Both the position numbers and the translations under genes were made by a program. 64,000 nucleotides of DNA from Paenibacillus amylolyticus (GTDB taxonomy: Bacteria > Bacillota > Bacilli > Paenibacillales > Paenibacillaceae): assembly GCF_001570725.1 (NCBI RefSeq), contig NZ_BCNV01000001.1, positions 1,550,001 to 1,614,000 on the forward strand, given 5' to 3'. This document shows positions 25,709 to 33,628 of the stretch, one piece after another. How positions within the stretch are numbered: the first letter of the stretch is position 1; every line of letters starts with the position of its first letter. Under the pieces are notes generated by a model that saw only the letters and a program-made list of their open reading frames with translations, did not search any database and had not been told where the DNA came from.

Positions 25709-26788
25709 TTGTTCAAAGGAAATACGTTTGTCAGGTTCAGTATTGCACTGGCGCTGATATTGGTTAATATCTATTTATTATCACGTGTGAGCTTCATCTT
25801 TCAGCCGCTCGTTACCATGATCACGGTAATCACCGTGCCGATGATGTTATCGGTGTTCTTTTATTATCTGCTAAGGCCGCTCGTGAATTATATGGAGAAA
25901 AAGAAAATAAATCGCACGTTAAGTATTTTGCTAATCTATCTGGTTATTGCTATTCTGGGTGTGTTCTTCATCATTGGATTATGGCCATCGTTACGTGAGC
26001 AGCTCATCAACCTGGTCGATAACGCACCGAATTTACTTAATTCATTAAGTGAACAACTGAGAGAGCTGGAGCAGAATGGTGCGATTCAAGCCTTGTTCCC
26101 GGAGGGATCTACACCTTTATCTCAGATCACGGAGTATATCAACAAAGGATTTAACTTTGTGACCAACTATGTAAGTGGATTTTTCTCACTCGTGTCCAGT
26201 TTTGCGATTATCTTGTTTACATTACCGATCCTTTTGTTCTATATGCTGTTACAAGGTGAGAAGTTTGGTCGTAAACTGGCACATATCGCTCCAAAACGTT
26301 TCCAAAATGACAGCCGTGAAGTCGTGCTTGAGATCGATCAGGCGCTGAGTGGTTTTATTGTAGGAAGAGTTTTGGTGAATCTGGCCCTGGGTGTACTAAT
26401 GTATATCGGTTTCTTGATCATTGGACTGCCGTACGCATTACTGCTCACGGTAATCGCGGTTATCATGAACTTTGTTCCGTTTATCGGGGCGATTGTGTCG
26501 TCCGTGCCTATTGTCATCATGGGTCTCGTGGTATCGCCATCGGTTGCCATCTGGTCTCTGATTATTATTCTCGTCGCTCAGCAGATTCAGGACAACCTGG
26601 TTGCACCCTACGTATTTGGTAAAAAGCTCGATATTCACCCGCTAACGACGATTATTCTGGTCTTGGGTGCAGGGGACCTCGGTGGAATTATTGCCATCCT
26701 GATTATTATTCCGGTGTATATGATTGTTAAAATTCTTTTGGTTCGAATCTATAACATGTTCTTCAAGGACAAATGGCAGAATGCATAG
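25709..26788 (+). CDS. AI-2E family transporter
   Basis: 359 residues from the TTG at 25709, with GGAGGGG at 25697; the in-frame GTG at 25694 overlaps that site and is rejected. The pattern is of the AI-2E (UPF0118/PerM) family: paired N-terminal helices, a soluble amphipathic region (about 95-150, 'NLVDNAPNLLNSLSEQLRELEQNG'), then several helices with 'GFIVGRVLVNLALGVLMYIGFLIIGLPYALLLTVIAVIMNFVPFIGAIVSSVP' and 'QQIQDNLVAPYVFGKKLDIHPLTTIILVLGAGDLGGI'. The family exports small molecules or exchanges ions; autoinducer-2 transport is shown for only some members. It follows the two-component genes by 35 bases. Confidence 0.88.
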   Translation: MFKGNTFVRFSIALALILVNIYLLSRVSFIFQPLVTMITVITVPMMLSVFFYYLLRPLVNYMEKKKINRTLSILLIYLVIAILGVFFIIGLWPSLREQLINLVDNAPNLLNSLSEQLRELEQNGAIQALFPEGSTPLSQITEYINKGFNFVTNYVSGFFSLVSSFAIILFTLPILLFYMLLQGEKFGRKLAHIAPKRFQNDSREVVLEIDQALSGFIVGRVLVNLALGVLMYIGFLIIGLPYALLLTVIAVIMNFVPFIGAIVSSVPIVIMGLVVSPSVAIWSLIIILVAQQIQDNLVAPYVFGKKLDIHPLTTIILVLGAGDLGGIIAILIIIPVYMIVKILLVRIYNMFFKDKWQNA

Positions 26789-26817
26789 AATCTAAATTAT
26801 TCGAAGGAGTGGAGCAC

Positions 26818-27216
26818 ATGTCTGAAATTATCGAAAAACAATACAATGAACCTGAATATATCGCACCTCAATCTGTTCAAATGGGTACCATTCACATCTC
26901 GAACGATGTATTGTCCAAGATCGTGGGGATGGCCGCTCAATCAACGGCGGGCGTATCCTCTATGTCCGTTGGACTGACTGAAGGCATTGCTAAGAGTATC
27001 AGTGGCAAGAGTCTGCAAAAAGGGATTGACGTACACGTCAAAGACGATCAGGCAACCATCCAGCTTCGCATCAACATTCAATATGGTAACAAGATGCACG
27101 AGGTCTGCCGTGAACTTCAACATAATGTTCAACAGGCTGTAGAGCAATTAGCTGGCGTTATGGTGAATGAAATTAAAGTGCAAGTCGTTGGTGTATCCAT
27201 GCCGGAGACGGTATAA
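26818..27216 (+). CDS. Asp23/Gls24 family envelope stress response protein
   Basis: 132 residues from the ATG at 26818, preceded by GAAGGAG. The sequence has the Asp23 pattern: 'GTIHISNDVLSKIVGMAAQSTAGVSSM', then 'KGIDVHVKDDQATIQLRINIQYGNKMHEVCRELQHNVQQAVEQLAGVMVNEIKVQVVGV'. Members are small cytoplasmic proteins associated with envelope homeostasis. It lies 29 bases after the AI-2E transporter and shares a bidirectional terminator with the convergent araC gene. Confidence 0.88.
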   Translation: MSEIIEKQYNEPEYIAPQSVQMGTIHISNDVLSKIVGMAAQSTAGVSSMSVGLTEGIAKSISGKSLQKGIDVHVKDDQATIQLRINIQYGNKMHEVCRELQHNVQQAVEQLAGVMVNEIKVQVVGVSMPETV

Positions 27217-27225
27217 ACCAATGGC

Positions 27226-27275
27226 AAAAACAGCACCGTCCCAATTAGCAACTTAACTGGGAGGGTGCTGTTTTA
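27226..27275. terminator. Bidirectional terminator overlapping the araC 3' end
   Basis: AAAAACAGCACC (27226-27237) and GGTGCTGTTTT (27264-27274) with an inner TCCCA/TGGGA pairing. One arm is also coding sequence: the last residues of the AraC protein (KTAPSQLSC) are read through it. Confidence 0.8.
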
Positions 27276-28090
27276 TGTTTACGGTAGTAGGTGGGAGCTT
27301 CGCCCATCACTTTTTTGAACATTTTGGAGAAAAGCAATTGATCGGTGTAGCCCACAGAACGGGCAATATCACCAATGGTCAGACCGGGATCAAGCGTCAG
27401 TTCGGCTGCCCTGCGCATCCGATAATGAACCAGATACGACTGGATGCTGCTTCCCATCTGGTCCTTGAAGAGAGAGCACAGGTAACTGCGCTGCAAGCCG
27501 ACATGAGCCGCGATGGATTGAACGGTAATGGCATTGGCATAGTTCATTTCAATGAAGTCGATTACCTGCGTTACGTACGTTTCCTTCGAATAATCCGGCA
27601 TGGGTTGAAGATGATCTGAATTAGCCTGATCAATTAAAATGGAGAAGAATTGATACAGCAAACCAGTCATGCTAATCTCCCAGCCTTTGTGGGTATTGCG
27701 AGAATTGATCATTCGGTGCAGGCAGGATCGCATCTCGTCATCCTCATTACCCAGCTCAAAAATCGGGTGATGCTCGGACAGACAGGCCTGCTGTAAAAAG
27801 GAAGAACTATTGCTGCCTTGAAAAGCAACCCAGCTGTATTCCCATGGATCATCCTGATCTGCTTCGTAATGCACGACGGAATGCGGAACAATCAGAAAAC
27901 CTTGACCTTTGTGCAGGGTATGCGTTTTGCCACCAACTTCGAAGGTGCCTTTGCCATTCAAAATATAATGAATTTTATAATAGTCTCGCATGGCAGGGCC
28001 AAAGTGGTGACCAGGTGTACAGGCTTCCGTGCCATAATGAAGGAGCTGAAGCTCCTGAAAATGATTGTTCTTGAACATATACGTAATCAA
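27245..28090 (-). CDS. AraC-family transcriptional regulator
   Basis: 281 residues from a TTG at 28090, with AGGAG 9 bases upstream; the ATG four codons on has worse spacing. The N-terminal cupin ligand domain has 'GTEACTPGHHFGPAMRDYYKIHYILNGKGTFEVGGK'. The C-terminal pair of helix-turn-helix motifs is 'ITVQSIAAHVGLQRSYLCSLFKDQMG' and 'LTIGDIARSVGYTDQLLFSKMFKKVMGEAPTYYRK'. It is divergent from an aldo-keto reductase gene, a frequent layout for a regulator and its target. Inducer unknown, possibly a sugar or glycoside. The 3' end overlaps the terminator. Confidence 0.9.
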   Translation of the reverse strand: MITYMFKNNHFQELQLLHYGTEACTPGHHFGPAMRDYYKIHYILNGKGTFEVGGKTHTLHKGQGFLIVPHSVVHYEADQDDPWEYSWVAFQGSNSSSFLQQACLSEHHPIFELGNEDDEMRSCLHRMINSRNTHKGWEISMTGLLYQFFSILIDQANSDHLQPMPDYSKETYVTQVIDFIEMNYANAITVQSIAAHVGLQRSYLCSLFKDQMGSSIQSYLVHYRMRRAAELTLDPGLTIGDIARSVGYTDQLLFSKMFKKVMGEAPTYYRKHKTAPSQLSC

Positions 28091-28291
28091 GGGTATTCAC
28101 TCCTGTACGATTTCGTCTCATCTTGCATTTTAACATATTAATTAGTGTGAAAGATGAATAATTTAAGATTAGTTTATATAGATAAAAATCATTTTTCCAT
28201 ATGTTCAAAGTGAAATGCCATATCGTTTTGCCAGAAAAATGTCTAAGATGAATAGGAATTCAACAAACCTTAGAGGAAAGTGAGAATAACG

Positions 28292-29296
28292 ATGCCCTAT
28301 ACTGCGAGTGAACAACGATATGATGAGATGAAATATGTACGTTCCGGCAAATCCGGAATCAGACTGCCGCAAATTGCGCTGGGTTTATGGCAGAACTTTG
28401 GTGGCAACCGCACATTGGATATTCAGGAAGAAATGATTTTACGTGCCTTTGACCTCGGAATTAATCATTTCGATCTGGCGAATAACTATGGTCCACCTCC
28501 AGGATCAGCGGAAGAGAATTTTGGTGTGATTTACAAAAAACATCTGCGTCCTTACCGGGATGAGCTGCTCATCTCCTCGAAGGCAGGCTACCATATGTGG
28601 AGTGGACCTTACGGCGAATGGGGCTCCCGCAAAAACCTGATTGCCAGTCTCGATCAAAGTCTTGGTCGGATGGGACTGGATTATGTAGACATTTTCTATC
28701 ATCACCGTCCAGATCCGGATACACCATTGGAAGAAACGATGACGGCGCTGGATCATATCGTGCGCCAAGGTAAAGCACTGTATGTGGGCTTGTCCAATTA
28801 TAATGCAGAACAGACGCAAGAAGCGGTAACCATTCTCCGTCGTCTGGGTACGCCATGTCTGGTTCATCAACCAAATTACTCGATGCTGAATCGTTGGATT
28901 GAAGACGGTCTGCAAGACGTACTGGATGAGCAAGGCGTAGGTTCCATTGCGTTCTGTCCACTCGGCCGCGGTCAGTTGACGAATAAATATGTCGACAAGA
29001 TCAAGGAAGAACGAGCCAATCCAACAGGCAATTTGAAAAAAGAAGCTTACACGGACGAGCGGATTGCCAAGTTCGATGCGCTTCAGGCAGTTGCCGAGCG
29101 AAGAGGACAGACGATCTCTCAACTGGCTCTGAACTGGATCTTGCGCGGCAACCGTGTTACCTCCGCACTGATTGGTGCCAGCCGTGTGTCCCAGATCGAA
29201 GAAAATGTAGCTGCGCTCAGCGCACCGGATCTGACAACGGAAGAGCTCAATGAAATTGAGAGCATTTTGGACGGCATGGGTAATTATCCTTGGTAA
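28292..29296 (+). CDS. Aldo/keto reductase (YghZ-like)
   Basis: 334 residues from the ATG at 28292; a GTG four codons upstream sits too close to GAGG to be used. The TIM-barrel reductase has catalytic Asp and Tyr in 'NHFDLANNYGPPPGSAEENFG', Lys in 'LISSKAGYHMW' and His in 'DIFYHHRPDP'. The 'SGPYGEWGSRKNLIASLDQSLGRMGLDYVDI' segment matches the YghZ/potassium-channel-beta-like group, which reduces L-glyceraldehyde 3-phosphate and similar aldehydes with NADPH. It is divergent from the AraC regulator, its probable controller. Confidence 0.9.
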   Translation: MPYTASEQRYDEMKYVRSGKSGIRLPQIALGLWQNFGGNRTLDIQEEMILRAFDLGINHFDLANNYGPPPGSAEENFGVIYKKHLRPYRDELLISSKAGYHMWSGPYGEWGSRKNLIASLDQSLGRMGLDYVDIFYHHRPDPDTPLEETMTALDHIVRQGKALYVGLSNYNAEQTQEAVTILRRLGTPCLVHQPNYSMLNRWIEDGLQDVLDEQGVGSIAFCPLGRGQLTNKYVDKIKEERANPTGNLKKEAYTDERIAKFDALQAVAERRGQTISQLALNWILRGNRVTSALIGASRVSQIEENVAALSAPDLTTEELNEIESILDGMGNYPW

Positions 29297-29363
29297 CATA
29301 CACAGTATAGCAGTGTGAAAATTATAGTTAGAAAAAGATTGTGGTCATATAAAATTAAAAATG

Positions 29364-29406
29364 AAATGGTGCCTATCTGATATCCAGGGTGGGTGCCATT
29401 TTTTTA
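29364..29406 (+). terminator. Intrinsic terminator after aldo/keto reductase gene
   Basis: AAATGGTGCC (29364-29373) pairs with GGTGCCATTT (29392-29401) including two G-T pairs, followed by a T run. Confidence 0.75.
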
Positions 29407-29516
29407 TATGTCATTTTCTTTATAGGATAAGATCTATTATAATAGTTCATTAATTGACCTATGTTTATTTTTTCAGAATGAGCCTAGTTCATAGCACCTG
29501 GTCCTAGGATTTAGGG

Positions 29517-29522
29517 TATAAT
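29517..29522 (+). promoter_or_regulatory. Candidate -10 of acyl-CoA synthetase gene
   Basis: TATAAT 43 bases before the TTG start. No convincing -35 hexamer lies 16-18 bases upstream. Confidence 0.35.
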
Positions 29523-29564
29523 ATATAGAAGCTTAACATTTGAACTACGAAGGAGAGGCTCCAT

Positions 29565-31157
29565 TTGAACTTTGAACAGTGGATTTCGCCTGAAAGCTAT
29601 AACCTGACATCCGAGATGGAAAATCATCCATCAGACCGGATTGCACTTAGATGGCTCAGCGATCATCGAGAATTGGAAGAGATCACGTACGGTGATTTAT
29701 TCAAGCAGGCGAATCGTCTTGCTGGAGGTTTGCGTGAACTTGGACTAGAGAAGGGTGACCGGGTGTTGGTCATGGTACCACGCCGTATTATTGCCTATGT
29801 TATTTACATTGCTTGTCTGAAATTGGGGATTGCCGTTATTCCTTCCTCCGAGATGTTACGGGCCAAAGATCTTGAATATCGTCTGCGTCACTCTGAGGCG
29901 CGGGCTGTTATTGTATGGTCCGAGACGACCTCGGAAGTGGAAAAGATGGACGCAGATCTGCCATCACTGGCACATCGCATCGTGGCATCACCGAATGGTG
30001 AAGTCGGCGTACCTGCTGAAGGTTGGGTCAATGTGCATGAATTAATGCAGAATCAACCTGACGAGATGGCTGCGGTGGAAACTCACCGTGATGATACGGC
30101 TATTCTTGCTTATACTTCAGGCACAACTGGTAATCCCAAAGGAGTTGTACATAGCCACGGTTGGGGATATGCCCACCTGCGGATCGCTTCTACATTATGG
30201 TTGGATATTCAGCCATCAGATACGGTATGGGCAACGGCTGCACCTGGTTGGCAAAAATGGATCTGGAGCCCGTTCCTGTCCGTACTCGGAAGAGGCGCCA
30301 CCGGGCTGGTCTACAATGGATCATTCCAGCCCAAGCGTTACCTGGAACTGATGCAGGAACATCAAATTAATGTCCTCTGCTGTACACCAACCGAATATCG
30401 GCTGATGGCCAAAGCGGATGATCTTGGACATTATGACCTGTCCCATCTACGAAGTGCGGTTTCAGCGGGCGAACCGCTCAATCAGGAAGTCATTGAAATC
30501 TTCCAGCGTCACTTCGATTTGACCATTCGAGACGGATATGGACAGACCGAGAGCACATTGTTAATCGGCAGTCTCAAAGACGCTCCGGTACGCATTGGCT
30601 CCATGGGTCAGTCGATTACACCTGGGTTGATTGAAATCATTAACGAAGACGGACAGCCTGTTCCTGCGGGTGAAGTCGGAGATATCGCGGTACACAAAGA
30701 GATGCCAGCTTTGTTCCGGTCTTATTATCAGGATGAGGGACGGAAGGAAGCGAGTCAGCGTGGCGATTATTTTGTAACAGGAGACCGTGCGCGTAAAGAC
30801 GAAGAAGGATACTTCTGGTTTGAAGGACGCAGTGATGACATCATCATCAGTTCGGGCTACACGATTGGACCATTTGAAGTGGAAGAAGCACTCATGAAAC
30901 ACGCTAGCGTGAAGGAATGCGCGGTGGTTGCGAGTCCGGATGAGATCCGCGGCAATATTGTCAAAGCATTTGTCGTGCTGAGAGACGATTCACTGGCTTC
31001 CCCGGAACTGATGCGTGAATTGCAACATCACGTCAAAGAAATCACAGCACCTTATAAATATCCACGTAAGATCGAATTCGTTACGGATCTGCCGAAAACA
31101 AACTCCGGTAAAATCCGCCGGATCGAACTGCGCGAACAAGAAAAACGAAATGGTTAG
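29565..31157 (+). CDS. Acyl-CoA synthetase (AMP-forming)
   Basis: 530 residues from a TTG with AAGGAGAGG upstream. Adenylating-enzyme motifs are complete: 'ILAYTSGTTGNPKGVVHSH' (P-loop), 'DGYGQTESTLLIG', 'YFVTGDRARKDEEGYFWFEGRSDDIIISSGYTIGP' and the C-terminal Lys in 'LPKTNSGKIRRIELR'. Length and motifs resemble B. subtilis MbcS/YtcI-type medium- or branched-chain acyl-CoA synthetases. The reaction is ATP-dependent thioesterification of a carboxylic acid to CoA; chain-length preference cannot be read. It is monocistronic, followed by a repeat element. Confidence 0.9.
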   Translation: MNFEQWISPESYNLTSEMENHPSDRIALRWLSDHRELEEITYGDLFKQANRLAGGLRELGLEKGDRVLVMVPRRIIAYVIYIACLKLGIAVIPSSEMLRAKDLEYRLRHSEARAVIVWSETTSEVEKMDADLPSLAHRIVASPNGEVGVPAEGWVNVHELMQNQPDEMAAVETHRDDTAILAYTSGTTGNPKGVVHSHGWGYAHLRIASTLWLDIQPSDTVWATAAPGWQKWIWSPFLSVLGRGATGLVYNGSFQPKRYLELMQEHQINVLCCTPTEYRLMAKADDLGHYDLSHLRSAVSAGEPLNQEVIEIFQRHFDLTIRDGYGQTESTLLIGSLKDAPVRIGSMGQSITPGLIEIINEDGQPVPAGEVGDIAVHKEMPALFRSYYQDEGRKEASQRGDYFVTGDRARKDEEGYFWFEGRSDDIIISSGYTIGPFEVEEALMKHASVKECAVVASPDEIRGNIVKAFVVLRDDSLASPELMRELQHHVKEITAPYKYPRKIEFVTDLPKTNSGKIRRIELREQEKRNG

Positions 31158-31207
31158 ATCATTTTCTATAGATGAAATTTTGCAAATTGATCATGCGTAG
31201 TGAAAGA

Positions 31208-31321
31208 GAAGGAATCGATTCTGCAGAAGCGATAGCGCTCGTATTTGTCTCCAAATTTTAACCTTTGAAAAATACGATGAAGAAAACTTGGAGACAACGA
31301 CGATCTAAAGAACGATCCTTC
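31208..31321. repeat. MITE-like imperfect inverted repeat element
   Basis: The ends GAAGGAATCG... and ...CGATCCTTC are inverted copies, and an inner perfect 10-bp pair TTGTCTCCAA (31245-31254) / TTGGAGACAA (31288-31297) encloses a short AT-rich centre. The whole 114 bp would fold into one long interrupted hairpin. There is no coding potential. It fills the gap between the acyl-CoA synthetase and aminopeptidase genes. Confidence 0.6.
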
Positions 31322-31401
31322 GCTGTAACGGCCACTCAACAGATCCGAATCCATTTTGCAAACCGATGCCATTAATATATGAAACAGGAGTGAACACAAC
31401 C

Positions 31402-32646
31402 ATGAGTCAATTTGAACAAACCTTTGAAAAGTCATTGGAACAATACGCAGAACTGGTTGTCAAAGTCGGCGTGAATATTCAAAAAGGACAGGATCTACTC
31501 ATCACTGCTCCCATCGAAACGCTTGAATTCACACGTCTGATTGTGCAAAAAGCCTATGCGGCTGGTGCAAACTATGTACAAGTGGACTTTGATGACGATA
31601 ACATTACCCGCAGTCGTTTCGAGCATGGCTCCAATGACAGCTTCGACTACTATCCAGCCTGGAAAGCGGATATGATGGAGAAATTTGCAGAAGCAGGCGG
31701 CGCTACCCTGACGATCAAAGTTCCTGATCCTGAACTGTATAACGGTATTGATTCGGACAGCGTTTCCCGGGCAACCAAAGCGGCTGCTCAGGCACGTAAA
31801 GGGTACTCAAAATACACACGTAACCATGAAATTAGCTGGTGTCTGATCAAGGCACCGACCAAGGCTTGGGCGAACAAAGTGTTTGCCGACATTCCGGAAG
31901 AAGACCGAATCAACGTGATGTGGGAAACCATCTTCAAAATGAACCGTGTGGATGGCGGAGACGCCGTACAAAATTGGAGAGAGCATCTGGAAACCTTGAA
32001 TACCATGAGTGATCTCCTGAACAAAAAGAACTATAAGAGTCTGCATTATCGTGCGCCAGGTACTGACCTGAAAATTGAACTGGTCCACAACCACATCTGG
32101 GGTGGCGGTGGTAGCGAAAATAAACAAGGTGTATACACGGTTGCCAATATGCCGACTGAAGAAGTATTCACCATGCCGAAGCGCAGCGGAGTGAATGGAT
32201 ATGTCAGTAGCACCATGCCTTTGAACTTGAACGGGCAACTGGTAGACCAGATGAGAATCACATTCAAGGATGGACAGGTTGTAGCGTTTACGGCAGCATC
32301 CGGTGAAGAGCATTTGAAGAACCTGTTTGCCACCGATGAAGGTGCACGTTATCTGGGTGAGGTCGCACTCGTACCACATGACTCCCCAATCTCCAACCTG
32401 AATCGTATTTTCTACAATACGGGTATTGATGAAAATGCATCTTGCCACTTGGCTGTGGGAAGTGCGTATCCATTCAACATGAAAGATGGCACAACCATGT
32501 CGAACGAAGAGTTGCTGAAGCATGAGTGCAATGTGAGCTTGACTCACGTTGATTTCATGATCGGTTCCGCTGAACTGGATATCGATGGTGAGTTACAAGA
32601 CGGTACAATCGAGCCGGTATTCCGTAAAGGCAACTGGGCATTTTAA
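31402..32646 (+). CDS. ampS: M29-family aminopeptidase AmpS
   Basis: 414 residues from the ATG at 31402, with CAGGAG 10 bases upstream; the upstream ATG at 31366 lacks a site. The sequence has the peptidase family M29 (thermophilic aminopeptidase) pattern: 'YAELVVKVGVNIQKGQDLLITAPIE', the metal-binding 'NMPTEEVFTMPKRSGVNGYV', 'GEVALVPHDSPISNLNRIFYNTGIDENASCHLAVG', and the C-terminal 'NVSLTHVDFMIGSAELDIDG'. It removes N-terminal residues from peptides with a two-metal site in the cytoplasm. It stands alone and is followed by a repeat element. Confidence 0.92.
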   Translation: MSQFEQTFEKSLEQYAELVVKVGVNIQKGQDLLITAPIETLEFTRLIVQKAYAAGANYVQVDFDDDNITRSRFEHGSNDSFDYYPAWKADMMEKFAEAGGATLTIKVPDPELYNGIDSDSVSRATKAAAQARKGYSKYTRNHEISWCLIKAPTKAWANKVFADIPEEDRINVMWETIFKMNRVDGGDAVQNWREHLETLNTMSDLLNKKNYKSLHYRAPGTDLKIELVHNHIWGGGGSENKQGVYTVANMPTEEVFTMPKRSGVNGYVSSTMPLNLNGQLVDQMRITFKDGQVVAFTAASGEEHLKNLFATDEGARYLGEVALVPHDSPISNLNRIFYNTGIDENASCHLAVGSAYPFNMKDGTTMSNEELLKHECNVSLTHVDFMIGSAELDIDGELQDGTIEPVFRKGNWAF

Positions 32647-32662
32647 TTTCTAATCTAGTTAT

Positions 32663-32926
32663 CTAAGTTGAACTAAAGATTATTTACACTGACACTACGA
32701 TGACAGAATAACCTTCCAATCGCTGTTATCCCCAGATTTTTTTGATTCCCTTTTCTCAAGGGGAAAATCCGGGGATAGCGTATGCTTCCGATGCAGCTTT
32801 CTTTCAGAAAGCTTTTGGGCGAGTGTGTGCTTTCGAAGTAGCTTTCTTACAGAAAGCTTTTAGCTTCGCTTTTTCAGGTTTTTTCTGTCCTCTCCGTTAT
32901 CGTGTAAATGATTAGTTTAACTTAAA
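32663..32926. repeat. MITE-like element with terminal inverted repeats
   Basis: 264 bp. The left end AAGTTGAACTAAAGATTATT... and the right end (...GATTAGTTTAACTT) are imperfect inverted repeats, both with ATTTACAC/GTGTAAAT inside. Internally, TATCCCC...GGGGATA arms (about 32730-32778) form a nested hairpin, and a palindromic 22-mer AGCTTTCTTWCAGAAAGCTTTT occurs twice 45 bp apart (32795 and 32840). There is no reading frame. A shorter relative lies at 7719-7831. Confidence 0.75.
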
Positions 32927-32952
32927 TAGTACAAGTAATAGTATTAAACAAG

Positions 32953-32983
32953 AAAGTGACTTCAATCTGAAGTCACTTTTTTT
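32953..32983. terminator. Terminator between aminopeptidase and convergent gene
   Basis: A perfect 12-bp stem AAAGTGACTTCA/TGAAGTCACTTT (32953-32979, 3-nt loop) followed by a T run on the plus strand. Confidence 0.85.
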
Positions 32984-33001
32984 GTTTCCTCGTAACGTGG
33001 A

Positions 33002-33460
33002 TTACACGGGTCTTACAGGCACACATATTTCGCAATAATGCTGATTAAGCAGTTCCCAACGATATCGTTCTATAACCGGCTTGTTGTCCATCTGATAACC
33101 ACTTGTTTGTAAATGGGGGATGATCACATTCCATGCCTGCTGAATATCTTCTGCGGTGTGCTTCACTTTACAGATGAGATAATCTCCACCTGATAATTCT
33201 CCAAACTCAATAGAATCATCTTCCAGACGTTCGAATTCGGCAATAACAATACAGGCATTATATCTGCATTTCTGGGGCGATGTGGTAGCCGGGTCATCTT
33301 GAGGGATACCCAGTAATGTTGCTGATTCGTTAAGCAATTGGTTTTTGTCTGCCCATTGTTTCAGCGTATTCATCGCTTGAGCATTGGCTGGACCGTAAGG
33401 ACCAACTTGTCGAACATAAGCGAGACGATATGACGGGAGGGTTTCGATATACATTTGCAT
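33002..33460 (-). CDS. GyrI-like / AraC effector-binding domain protein
   Basis: 152 residues from the ATG at 33460, with GAGAGGAAG 6 bases upstream; the longer in-frame start at 33529 has no site. The sequence 'IETLPSYRLAYVRQVGPYGPANAQAMNTLKQWADKNQLL', then 'LGIPQDDPATTSPQKCRYNACIVI' and 'GGDYLICKVKHTAEDIQQAWNVIIPHLQTSGYQMDNKPVIERY', is the GyrI/SOUL-type small-molecule-binding fold found as the effector domain of AraC and MerR regulators. There is no DNA-binding domain, so this is a stand-alone ligand-binding protein. Related proteins bind drugs or inhibit gyrase; its role here is unknown. Confidence 0.87.
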   Translation of the reverse strand: MQMYIETLPSYRLAYVRQVGPYGPANAQAMNTLKQWADKNQLLNESATLLGIPQDDPATTSPQKCRYNACIVIAEFERLEDDSIEFGELSGGDYLICKVKHTAEDIQQAWNVIIPHLQTSGYQMDNKPVIERYRWELLNQHYCEICVPVRPV

Positions 33461-33628
33461 GAAATTCTTCCTCTCTATTCGGTTTTTCCTTACATGTTGG
33501 ATGCTAACACGGTATAAAAAAAATTGCATAGGTTAATATTGATTCCCTACGTTGAAACTCATAGAATAGGGATAATATGTTGGAGGACTGCTCCGAGAGA
33601 AGAAAAGGAGAGGGGGAGGATCACGGGT

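Larger units (their letters stand above)
32647..33001. other. Intergenic region filled by a repeat and a terminator
   Basis: 355 bases after the aminopeptidase stop. The MITE-like element (32663-32926) and the terminator (32953-32983) account for almost all of it. No gene was seen. Confidence 0.6.

Noticed and set aside
28505..29299. 264-codon antisense open frame
   Set aside because: Antisense to the aldo/keto reductase; no recognisable domain.
31807..32547. 246-codon antisense open frame
   Set aside because: Fully inside the aminopeptidase gene on the opposite strand, no family pattern.
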